DNA of 64,000 nt from Paracyclopina nana (lineage: Eukaryota > Arthropoda > Copepoda > Cyclopoida > Cyclopettidae), in contig JAGUCH010000006.1 of NCBI GenBank assembly GCA_019096065.1, positions 4,360,001 to 4,424,000 on the forward strand. The letters are read 5' to 3'. The notes beneath the pieces are model-generated. The model was not told the origin of the DNA. It worked only from the letters and a program-made list of their open reading frames with translations, and did no database searches. Below, one piece after another: positions 22,998-33,400 of the stretch. Positions within the stretch are counted from its first letter, which is position 1; each line of letters begins with the position of its first letter. Position numbers and translations under genes: made by a program.

Positions 22998-25900
22998 ATG
23001 CCAAAAAAGAAAACGTTGTCGCCTGCTGAAAGGCAAAAGAGGCGACGTGAAAAGAAAAAAGAAATTGCGTTGCTTGAGGAGAAATTGCACTCATTTCAAC
23101 GTCGCTCGTATCCAGAGAACAATCCGGCACTCCTAGAGGAAATGAGGAGAAATGGGGTATCATTTGTGACACCCGAGGACAATGACCTTATCAATGTGGC
23201 CCGATCAAAGCTTCGGAAACTTGTCAGTGAAATGCATGACCTGGAATCGTCGTCAGCATCAAGTAGTGATGACACAGTTACTAGTCACGTTAGTGAAACG
23301 GATAAGTCAAATCAAGGTGACGAAAACCCAGTTGACCAAGATACTGGCAACTTGTTGGAAATCCCAACCCAAGAGGAACTGGATGAGGACGAGCAATTGG
23401 CTAGATGGACATTCCCTACACCTCGTGTCAGAAACGAGAAACGTAAGAACTTTGAGGACATCCTTGCTGCTGGTGCGTTCTACATGAATACTTTGAATGG
23501 CACAAGTGCGCCTGGTCCATCTTCTGGAATGACATGTTCTTATGCTCCACGCTACGAAAAAGCTGCTTCGAGGACAGCAAATGATTTGTTCAAGTCGAAT
23601 GATCCTGATGAGGTGCGCAAGACGGATTCAAAGTTCTATGAGCGCTACTACTTGCCAGCTAAACGCGCTAAGTTAGAGGCTATCGTGGAAGATGTCATGA
23701 ACAAAGATTTGATTGAAGCTTCTGATCACTACACTGACGAACAGCGAGGTACCTTCCATTTCGACGACAGCAACGAACGTCAAGAATTGACTGAGGATGT
23801 CCTTGGTGACCATGACCTCATGTTTGAAGACGAGTTAACGCAACGAGAAACTGTCAACGATCGAAAGGAGAGACTTAATAGAGATGCCAATAAGGTCTAC
23901 CTGCATCATGACGACTTCTACCGCTACAGGCAGCAGGATGACAATCTTTCTGAAGAAGCCGATGATGAGGACGAAGAGGGTCCACCAGAGATGATTATTG
24001 GGCAACTCTTTGATAACATTGACGTCAGTGAGGATAATGTGAGTTAACTTGCTCATTATTTGTGCGTTAATTTTTTTGTGCCAAATTTTTGATGCAATAA
24101 AGTAACAAAAATAAATATTTCAGATGGAGTTTGAGTACAATTCTTTGCTTGACAATGCCAACAAAATGCCACAAATGATTGATGATGTAGATGACGACAA
24201 CATCAGCGAACTATCTTTTCAAGACGATAACGGAGAGCCTGAGGAATCATCACATCAGCAAAGTGGTTTCTCCTACAACTTAAGTGACGGCTACCACTTC
24301 AATCGAAAGGAGAAAAGTTATCGAGACATCTGCATTGATTACCTCAAGGAGATTGAGCAACCCACTCAGGCAGCACAGAATGCTTATTTTGAGCAAACAT
24401 TCTTTGGCGATGTAAGTCGACTGAACCTAACTGAAACGGCTGCTCGCCATATGTGGGACCGAGAACGTGCAGTGCGCAATGCAATACCATTCAATAGAAA
24501 CTTACCGACCTACAAAACTGTGAGAAACAAACTACTTAAGTTGACGCCCAAAATCAGGCTACAGTTTGAATTACGAAAACGTGGCGGGTCAAATAAGAAA
24601 AGGATACACTATGTTGGAGAACGGTACCCTGAAAAGAAATACCCTAGGACAAAGTACGAGACTCTATCAGCTTGGACAAGCTGTACCGTTGAGGATGCCT
24701 TTAACTTCCATCAAATGCTTCATAAAGAAGCACCAGGCGAAGAACCCTACATGACCAGTTACGACCTGTGTATGGACGGGGTTCCCTTATCAGTGTCAGG
24801 CATCGACCAGATGACCATTGTGAGCATCCGATTTCAGTGCTGCCAAACTGTGTACGAACTTGGAATATTTGTCCATCGGAAGGGGAAGGAAGCATGTGTC
24901 TTAAAGATGCTGCAGAACACAATGACAACAGCTTACAGTAAATGCTTCTTTCTTAGGCAGTTCATTGCTGATAGTCCGATGAGGGCAAAAGTTAAGTGTT
25001 TGAAGGGGCACAATGGCTTCTATGCTTGTGACCGCTGCCTGGCAGCCGGGAAAACATTGTCAGCAATCAATAAAGCTAAATCAAAGCAACTGCAGAGCAA
25101 ACAAGAAAGAAAGCGAATGAGAGCCGAGGAGCTTGGAGAAGAATATGTGCCGAACAGTGAGGAGCGAAAAGAATTGAAAGACGCAGACGGAAAAGGGACA
25201 AATGTTATTTACGACTCGTCAACTGTTGACATGAAACGCCGCACTCACCAACATTTTCTTGACATATATGACAAGATCAAGGCTTCGGAAGGTCACGATT
25301 TGCCCGACAAAGTTACCTTTGGTATAAAAGCTGAATCAGTGTTGAATGTCGATCCAGGTGTAGACATGGTTGAATCGTGCGACATCGAGCCGATGCACAA
25401 TTTAGGGCTTGGGATGTGCAAAAAGATTATGAATTGTGTGCTTGAGCCGCGCAAAGGTGAAGCTACATTCAGCAGAGAGAAAATGGCAATAGTTGAACTG
25501 TTTGACGAAGAGTGGACGGCATTGAAGATCCCATGCGAATTCAATAGGAGACCTCGGCCTCTAGCAACAAGTTTCATGCACTACAAAGCAGAGGAATTCG
25601 TCTCTGTCGCAACTTGTGGGTTCCTTGCTTTTGCAAATGCTCTCGGCGGTCCAGCGTACAAAAAGATCCGACAAGTCTGGTTAATATTTACTTACCTGAT
25701 GATGGCGTCATTGCTACCTCAACCGGAATATGATGTGATCTCATTTGGACGCAAGTACTTGGAAGATTTGCACCGATTGTTCTACACTATGTATGAGAAG
25801 GCGTTTGGAAAAAAGAACTGCACGTATAATACGCATGTCTTCCATCACTTACCAGAGGTTCGAAAGCGCAAGAGACTGGACGAGATTAGTGCGGAACCAT

Positions 25901-26343
25901 TTGAAGCCAGTTTCCAGTACATCAAGAAGATAATTACTAATAACACGTGTTCATTCTCAAAGACTGTCATGCAGAAATCATTTATCAATAAGTTTGGTAG
26001 TCATTCATGCTCACGTAACGTTACGATAAGCAATGTAAATAGGATGAACAGATCCAGAGACAACTACATTTTTGCGAGATCAACGTACAAAAATGAGTTC
26101 TTCGAAGTTGTTGAAGTGTGTGAAAACGGCTACCTGTGCAATATTGTTAAGACAGAGCCATACACTAATGATGATGTGCCATTTCTGAACTATGACAAAA
26201 TTGGTGTCAGGAGAATGGTGCCACACAATTACGATCATGTTCATGAATATCAGCAAATGGTGTCCAAAAAAGATGTCATTGGCAAGGCAATAACGTACAG
26301 ATCACTGATCATTAATGTTTCATTTTCGACGCTGCATATGTAG
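22998..26343 (+). CDS. CACTA/EnSpm (tnp2)-like transposase, 2 coding exons, 1086 aa
   Basis: Exons 22998-24038 and 24124-26343 join in frame across an 85-bp intron (GTGAGT...TTTCAG). The enzyme should cut and rejoin the element's ends. Residues 1-35 are very basic (LSPAERQKRRREKKK), like N-termini of other animal transposon proteins. Residues about 70-400 are acidic and low in recognisable structure. The core carries motifs I associate with this transposase group: CMDGVP (Asp565), ADSPMRA (Asp630), then the zinc-knuckle-like GHNGFYACDRC (His643, Cys649, Cys652), then DIEPMH (Asp767, His772), then CEFNRRPRPL and PFEASFQYIKK. The Asp residues are candidate catalytic positions; the third acidic residue cannot be fixed by eye. 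No stop or frameshift was seen. The second exon also begins with ATG, so a shorter 739-aa form is possible. Confidence 0.9.
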
Positions 26344-26377
26344 CGTCTCAAAATATGTATATCGAAGTGTGGAACAG

Positions 26378-26383
26378 AATAAA
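26378..26383 (+). promoter_or_regulatory. Poly(A) signal AATAAA of the transposase gene
   Basis: A canonical hexamer 35 nt after the transposase stop codon, followed by a TGTGTCTTG stretch. Confidence 0.65.
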
Positions 26384-26404
26384 AGTAAAGCTGTGTCTTG
26401 AAAA

Positions 26405-26763
26405 CTGGAGTTAACATTTCGGTGTCATGAATGGTGACATAAAGTTAAGAAACACTAATGAGACAACTTTCATTGCGGCAAAATTGATTTGGCAACATGT
26501 CAAAAAAAAAAAAAAATAACGTTGATTTAACTTATCCATTTAATGTACATTTAATGTATACTTAAATACATCAGGTTAATGTTCAAATAACGCCAGCAAA
26601 AAGTAGCTTACAAGCCAAAAATAAATGTTAAGATAAAGCTTAATTTTAACGTCAACTTAAGGTTACCTTAAACTAACATTAACTCAACATTATCGTAAAA
26701 AAATTTTAACGCTTAGATAAAGTTTCGATTCCAAACTTTAAGTTCCGAAAATTTCCGGTGGGG
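26405..26763. repeat. Right subterminal repeat region of the transposon
   Basis: Many GTTAA/TTAAC variants occur (AATAACGTTG, GGTTAATG, TTTTAACGTC, GGTTACC, CATTAACTC) up to the terminal TTTCCGGTGGGG. A poly(A) run of about 14 lies near 26502. The motifs mirror those of the left subterminal region. Confidence 0.65.
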
Positions 26764-26765
26764 TT

Positions 26766-29441
26766 AGGCCACGCGCACCAAGGCGTGGTGCTTTATGACC
26801 TGCCCGATTAAACCCAACCCCCTATTAGCTCTCAGTGGCACCATTGCGTGCATATGCCCAAATGCAGCGCAAAAGTAGGCATCGAAAGCCTCAAAGTGTC
26901 GCTTCTTCGCATTTTTCCCCGTTAACGAGGTGATGAAACAGCTTAGCTCGCGGCATCATTTCTCGAGTGAGAGCCGCGTTACTTTACGAGTCCATAAAGT
27001 CCACGCTCCACCGTTTGAGTTTTGCTGACTTTCAAGCGCAGTAAGCACCGATTAGCCGAGAATTATGGCGCTGTTTTCTTCATTCTTCCGAATGAAAAAG
27101 CAATCGCGTCAGCTGTTGCGCGCGCGCGTCTGAGTCAGCTGATGCTGACGCTCGCGCTTTTTCCTTTTGTTTGTTTGTCCGACAAGATCAAACAAGCGGC
27201 GCAATAACAACAAGCAAGTTGTTGCTTTTTGACCTCGTTTGAACCCTCTCAGCTATTCAGTTTCCGACGTTCATTCATCACGAGCAGCGAAACGTTAAAG
27301 ACCCGAACGGGGTCCTTTTGGGGGGCATGTGCGATGCCAACAGAGCCCGAATTGGGAAAGGCGGGCGGAAAACACGAAAAAGGGGGCAATTGGAGAAGCT
27401 CGAGCTAATTTTACGGTCGATGCCTGCCGCGTTGCCGTCGTTCCTCAGAACAAGTCAATAAATAGAGCCATTAAAATTGCAAAATGAGCTCGTAATGGCG
27501 CTATAAAGGGGGATGGAACGGGAACATCTCCGGAGCGGAGCAATGTTGTTTTGAGGTGTCCCATAGAATGTGCGGAACGCGTGACTTTTTCGCTCCCATT
27601 TATGCCAGACAGACGTTCGAAACGCGGGAGGAAAGTTGACATGGAATCAAAATCAATCAACCAACGCGCACGAGGATGGCCGCAATACTTTTCATTTCTG
27701 CGGTGAGAGAGGCTCTGAAACGAGGAAATTTTATTGTCTGATTTCATAAGCATTTTAGCCGCCAATCAAGCACTCTTCCATTCCCGCATTTACAAAACTA
27801 AGCTGATGGTGAAATTTATTTCTCGAGCTCGTAATCCAGACTGGCTGGGCCATCTTGATGGTGATTTGTCCCCAGATTACTACCATTGTACGCTCTGGAA
27901 TCCAAGCTAATTGTCCGAGTCACACACTAACCTACTAAAATGTTGGTCAGTTCGAACGATTGGCCCCGTCACGTTGCATCATCATCGAGAAGGAGCTGCT
28001 GACCATTTCCACGTGCTCAATTTGAACTCAAATTTCGCGTCAAGTGAGGCTGGTGCCAAACCAGCCCTGAGAAGAGAGCAGGCTCCAAAGCTTATTGTTT
28101 TTATGTTGGATATGGCTCTCATACGATCCGGACCATAACATTTGAGAAAGTCAAAGCTGCGTAAAAAAGGAACTCATCTTGACCCTTCCTCCAAAGTTGG
28201 AGGAAAAATGAGAGACATTTGCCCCTGCTTCGCAGAAAGCTACCACTTTTGGAGTTGTGGGTGCATGGTGGTACACGCGCGGCGGGACACTTTTACCATG
28301 TCCAATTTCAAGATAGTAATGGGGGTCGTCTTCCTTGTCGTCATAGATGAAAAAACGACTCTATCTTGATTTATAAGTTTTCTCATGCTACGAACCTTGC
28401 CATAACTTCATTTTGCCTTTTATTTTGGGGATCGAGCTAGCGGGTGTAAGAGTAAACATTTGGCAGCAACAAGCAAAAGGCAAACCACGCCTAGCTTGTA
28501 AAGGTGAGACATTCATGTCAGTTTGGTGGGGTGCACAAATTGAAACCTATTTTGGGCAGACATGACATCAAGTTTTGCTGGGCCGCACTGCTGTGGCTTT
28601 TTATATGAAACGATGGGAGGTGGCAAAGATCAAATCATCCACCCTTCAAATTGATCAAGGCTCGTTATTGGTGATGGAATATCACGCAAGCCAGCGTGTG
28701 CTTTATGCAGTAGGATAAAAATAGCTCGCAGGAGAAAGCTATTGTTGTTTGCTTTGATTATCACTTATCCATAATAAGTAATTCTGCGGTCTATCCGGAA
28801 CGAGATCGAAGAGGATCCTTCCAAGCAAGGATTATCATAATGATAATAACAACAGTGCTCGAAAACTGGATCGTAATGCATTCAGCATCGCAAGAAAAAT
28901 GTCTGGTCAACATCACGAGCATGCCATGATTATTATTATTTGTTGTGGGCCGGCTGCAGCAGCTTTTCGAGCATTTCGAGCAATGCTTGCTGGTTCGATT
29001 ATCATTGCATGTGAAGAGCAGATGCAACTTTCAATTGTTGTTTGGCTTTTGAATGCGCAAATTGCGTTCTTAGATTTCGGTCATTGCACTCTCTGGTAAT
29101 TTCCCGTTAGCGAGCTCCAGCCAATGAGGAGGGTCTATGCGTAGGTTTGTTGTTTTTGTTGTTGTTGCGAGGAAAATGCATATCGTAGACATATGCAACT
29201 ATGAGCACGACGAGATGCGTTTTCGTGCTCCAGTGAGTGCATCGCAATGCATCAATTTTGCGTACATTTTTTGGGCAAGATTAGGGAAAAAATGATATAA
29301 CGACTCCTCAACAGAATGACCAGATTTGGGCAGTTCCCAATCAATCTTCCATTTGTGGGAAAAACTGGAAATCAGTCAAATCAAGGCCACAATTAATTGT
29401 CCCCTGGCTAATTTCGAAGACAAGTCAAAGTCCTTTTTCTT
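26766..29441. other. Gene-free stretch right of the transposon
   Basis: The first kilobase is CpG-rich like the DNA left of the element; beyond that it is ordinary AT-rich DNA. The open frames (longest 106 codons) have no motif. I see no RNA gene. Confidence 0.4.
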
Positions 29442-29443
29442 TT

Positions 29444-31356
29444 CCCCACAAAGTGTTGTGCCTTACCTTCAGTTGGATCTAAGTTGGATCTAAGTTGGTT
29501 TAGGTAAGCCTTAAAGCCAAGTTTTTTATATAGTGATATGTGACGTATAAGTTGGCTTCATAAGTTGGAGATAATTTTACTACAGTCTTTGTTGTGATTA
29601 TTTACAGCAACTTGATAATTCAATTATAAGTTGTTGATCAGTAGCACAATAAGTCGGTGAAAATAAACGAGAATTATTGATGGTCAATTTACAAATGTGT
29701 GAATCATTTGCGCATTAGCTCTTATCAGTCTCAAATAAGTCGGCCGAAAAAAATAGTCATTTGGTGAAAAGTTCATTTTTAAAGGTTTATTAATCTTTTG
29801 TTATTTCATATTGGCTTTTTGTAATGAGAATTGCTTTCAACGCATTAATAATGTAATTTTTCATAATTTTGATTCTTCATTCAATTGTCCTTTTGACTGA
29901 ATTGATCTTGCTCTTCCTGGAGACGTGCCATTTCTGCCGAAACGTATTCTGATGGAAACTTCCTAGGTGAAGGGACGAAGGGGCGTGCTGGAGACTTGGG
30001 ATTAGTCACCATCCGAGGCTTTTTGACTGTGAATGTTGAGGCTGATTAATGGCCGAATCCGTGGCTTTTTGACGGCCAAATCCGAGGCTTTTTGACGGCC
30101 GAATCCGAGGCGTTTTGACGGCCGAATCCGAGGCTTTATGGCGGCCGCATCCGAGGCTTTTTGACTGTGAATGTTGAGGCTGATTAATGGCCGAATCCGA
30201 GGCTGCTTTGACGGCCGAATTCGAGACTTTTCTACGGCCGAATCCGAGGCGTTTTGACGGCCGAATCCTAGGCTTTTTGACGGCCGAATCCTAGGCTTTT
30301 TGATGGCCGAATCCGAGGCTTTTTGACGGCCGAATCCTAGGCTTTTTGACGGCCGAATCCGAGGCTTTTTGACGGCCGAATCTGAGGCTGCTTTGACGGC
30401 CGAATTCGAGACTTTTCTACGGCCGAATCCGAGGCTGCTTTGACGGCCGAATTCGAGACTTTTCTACAGCCGAATCCGAGGCTTTTTGGCTGTGAATGCC
30501 TTGTTTCATCTACCTTTTTTGCTTCCTCTTTTTTCTGTTGGGCAGAAAATCAGCTGTTGGCCTGTTGCTGTTCTTGTTTTTCACGAACTGTGAATGATTT
30601 TTCAAATAAAATACAATTACCTGATCGCATTCTGCTCTGGAGTCTCTGGAGATGAGCTTTTTTGCATCTTGAATGCAGGATTGCAGTGATTTTTAATGAT
30701 TTTATCTTTGTAGGCTGTTTTTTGAACTTTGGTTTTATCCACCTTTGATTTGACGACTTTTTTAATGATGCTTCAGCTGAATATTTATTATTTATTCAGC
30801 TGTCAACTTATTGTAAGTTGCTTTTTGGTTGTTCAACTTATTACAGGTTTTCAAATGTAGCAGTCATGTTTTTGAAAAATAATGACAAATAAGCCAAAAG
30901 TATCACAAGTTTTTATGTCAATCAAGCTGATTTTCATGTGATAATAAATATCATCTAATCACATACAAAGATCTCATTATTTTAACTTAGAATCAAATTG
31001 GTACAGAGTTAAGGTGAAAGGTTGACGTCACATGGCAAGGTGGTTTAAATTATTGGTCACCTTAAAACCATCCCTTATAAGCAACTGAAAATTTCAATTG
31101 CAATTGGTTTTGTAAGTTGCCCATTGGTCAAATTATTGTAAGTTGTGATAATTGCATTTATCACCAAATTATTTCAACGACTTATCATAATTTGAAAATA
31201 ATTTGTGTAAGTTACAGCCAACTTATTCGATTGGCAAATAAGTTGAAAATCAAACTTTAATAAGGCATGATATACAAATTATCTGCCGTAACTTACTATA
31301 ATTTTTAGGTAAGCCAAAAATCAGTTTGGCGCCTGGAGCGAAAACACTTAGTGGGG
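29444..31356. mobile_element. Non-autonomous CCCCAC-ended DNA transposon (1.9 kb)
   Basis: The left end CCCCACAAAGTGTT (29444-29457) and right end AACACTTAGTGGGG (31343-31356) are inverted repeats matching at 13 of 14 positions, flanked by TT on both sides. Subterminal TAAGTTG / CAACTTA motifs occur more than ten times at the two ends. The centre is a 23-bp tandem array. No transposase frame exists. Terminus type and 2-bp duplication match the 8.8-kb element, but the bases after CCCCAC differ, so it belongs to a related family and not necessarily to one served by that transposase. Confidence 0.82.
30005..30495. repeat. 23-bp tandem repeat inside the 1.9-kb element
   Basis: Units of the form GGCCGAATCCGAGGCTTTTTGAC recur about eighteen times with small changes (ATCCTAGG, ATTCGAGACTTTTCTAC). 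A longer block containing TGTGAATGTTGAGGCTGATT appears twice (near 30028 and 30166), which shows higher-order duplication. The array has higher GC than the rest of the element. Confidence 0.85.
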
Positions 31357-31358
31357 TT

Positions 31359-33239
31359 GAGGTGACCAAGCATACAAATGTGTGTTGCTATCAAACTCTG
31401 TCTGATTTTTTCCTGGCTATTTAAAGCCCCAACATATTCCATCCATCACTCACAGCTCATTTCCCCAGCGCAGTTCAAAGTCCAATTTGTCAGCCCATAT
31501 CATTAAAGACTCACACCACCGCATCATTCGAGATGATGCCACCACCATGCACGCTCCGAAATCGTGCTGCACAATCAGCCCATGTGTTCATTTTCCCCCA
31601 ATAATTATTGAAGTCTCATGAGCCGCAGAAGCATTTGACCATAAAGTACTACTACTACAATAGCTGTTGTACTATGCTGTGCTTCACGAGTAAAGAGGGC
31701 ATTTACCCCGCTCTGTAGTAAGGTCAACGTCCTCGGTCCCCTCTTGCTCGACGTTAGTCACCCTCTCGTCATGCGTTCGACGCACACGGCTTTCTAAATT
31801 GTGGTCTCACCGTCGAAGCAGCCGCAGCTTGGGGGTGGATGAACTCTCTCGCAAACCCCCCAATGTAAGCAGCAGAATACGCAGTAGTTGCCAGGCTAGA
31901 GTCCAATGCCCTCTCGTAAGATAGGGGTTGTTCAACTCGCGCATGCAGCGCGACTCTTTGCAGAAAAAACATGCTACGTATAGCTTTTCCAGGTGGGAAA
32001 AATTGTCATCAGCGGAAATAGTGGCAGTTAAGATAAATCTGCAATTTCATTTCCACGTGAATCTATATATCACAGAGATCAAAAGGGGTCAGTATACTCA
32101 TAGATGTTTTGGCCTGCTGCATGCAAAAATTCATTAAAAAGTAGGCCACTGTACTGTGGCGTTTGGTGCTTTGTAGAGGAAGGGGTGAAATAAAAAAATG
32201 CAAAATGCATTAAATGCATTTATGCAAATAAACTTTGCTGCATGCAGTAAATCACTTACTCTTGGCTTCAAGCTTCTTTAGTTTTTTTTAAAACATGCCT
32301 CTGTATTGGGCTCGAAATTATTTAGTAACTAATATTGTCCCTGGAGACTCGTTTTTTCGCCTGAATCCCGGATCAGCTGATATATGAATAAAATACATGC
32401 GTGGAACATCATGAGAGCATGGAAATTCCGGAAATTGTGCAGATGACAAGTTGAGAATCCAAGCTTCAAAATCGATTATTGATCAAGAAAAAAAATAGTT
32501 GAGAAGTGATTGACATGAAATCTAGAACAGAGAATTGTAGATTGCTATTTGTAGCCAACTTTCTTCTTTCAAACTGAAATACAATATTCTGAGGTGCGTA
32601 GCTCGATCACATCGTTTTTAGTCGCACTGTTCACATTTGACTCTCACATGCAATATCGAGATCTTCCCTACAGCTGCTAACCATCTCCCTTGAGATCACT
32701 CATCTGATACAAATTCCCTTTCACTGTGGGACTTTTTCAAGCTAAAAATGGCAGTTAAGGAAAACTTGTGACGAATGTATCCACTGTATTGATATTACTT
32801 CAAGTACGGAGGATACATATCAAGTTGATAGTACACGCAAGCTCGCACGAGACCAGAGTGTGAATGCATTATTTTGCCATTTATATGCAAAGCCAAAACG
32901 GCAATTGTTGACAATATAATATGTAAAAACGATGGAGAGGGAGAAAAATGGTGGGGGTTGTGTTTTTTCAGAGGGGCAATGACCGAGCTCTGTTATAAAT
33001 GCTAGAAGAACACCACTGCTACAGTTAAGCTCTTTTATTCGCAATGGACAAACATTATTTACTGCTTTAATGGAGTGTAAATAAAAAAAGGATCATTAGG
33101 AGCCATTGCAGTTGTTGTCGTAATGTACAGCATATAGGGTGGGAAAAGTAATATTCCGTTCGTAATACAAAATGACGACTTCCTTAACTAAATGAGCTTG
33201 ATCAGAGCCGTGAAAACTAAACAGCAATTGCAGTGAATG
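31359..33239. other. Gene-free stretch
   Basis: AT-rich, with no frame above 75 codons that has any motif, and no repeats beyond short homopolymers. Confidence 0.4.
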
Positions 33240-33242
33240 ATG

Positions 33243-33397
33243 AGCCCGGTTCCAACAACAAAATAAGTATAGTATAAGTACGATTAACCAGTATAGTATG
33301 GTGCAGCTGAGCGCGCGAGCTAGCACGGACCATACTATACTTATAAGTATAAGTAAGGTGTCTATACTATACTGATTTTCATTGTTGGAACCGGGCT
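33243..33397. mobile_element. 155-bp foldback MITE with ATG target duplication
   Basis: The ends AGCCCGGTTCCAACAA and TTGTTGGAACCGGGCT are a perfect 16-bp inverted repeat. Inside, TAGTATAGT / ACTATACT motifs extend the pairing. ATG lies directly outside both ends (33240-33242 and 33398-33400), consistent with a 3-bp duplication. It is non-coding; the superfamily is not certain. Confidence 0.72.
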
Positions 33398-33400
33398 ATG

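Larger units (their letters stand above)
17928..26763. mobile_element. Complete 8.8-kb CACTA/EnSpm-like DNA transposon
   Basis: The left end reads CCCCACCGGAAAG and the right end reads TTTCCGGTGGGG, a perfect 12-bp terminal inverted repeat. Both ends are flanked by TT (17926-17927 and 26764-26765), consistent with a 2-bp target duplication. Both subterminal regions are crowded with TTAACGTT / GTTAA-type repeats, as in CACTA elements. Inside are two divergently transcribed, spliced genes with no internal stop: the transposase (+) and a large accessory protein (-). The transposase resembles the tnp2 (CACTA/EnSpm) group. The termini, however, begin CCCCAC and not CACTA/CACTG, so the placement within the CMC (CACTA-Mirage-Chapaev) group is tentative. 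Intact frames and matching flanks suggest a young, possibly active copy. Confidence 0.9.
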
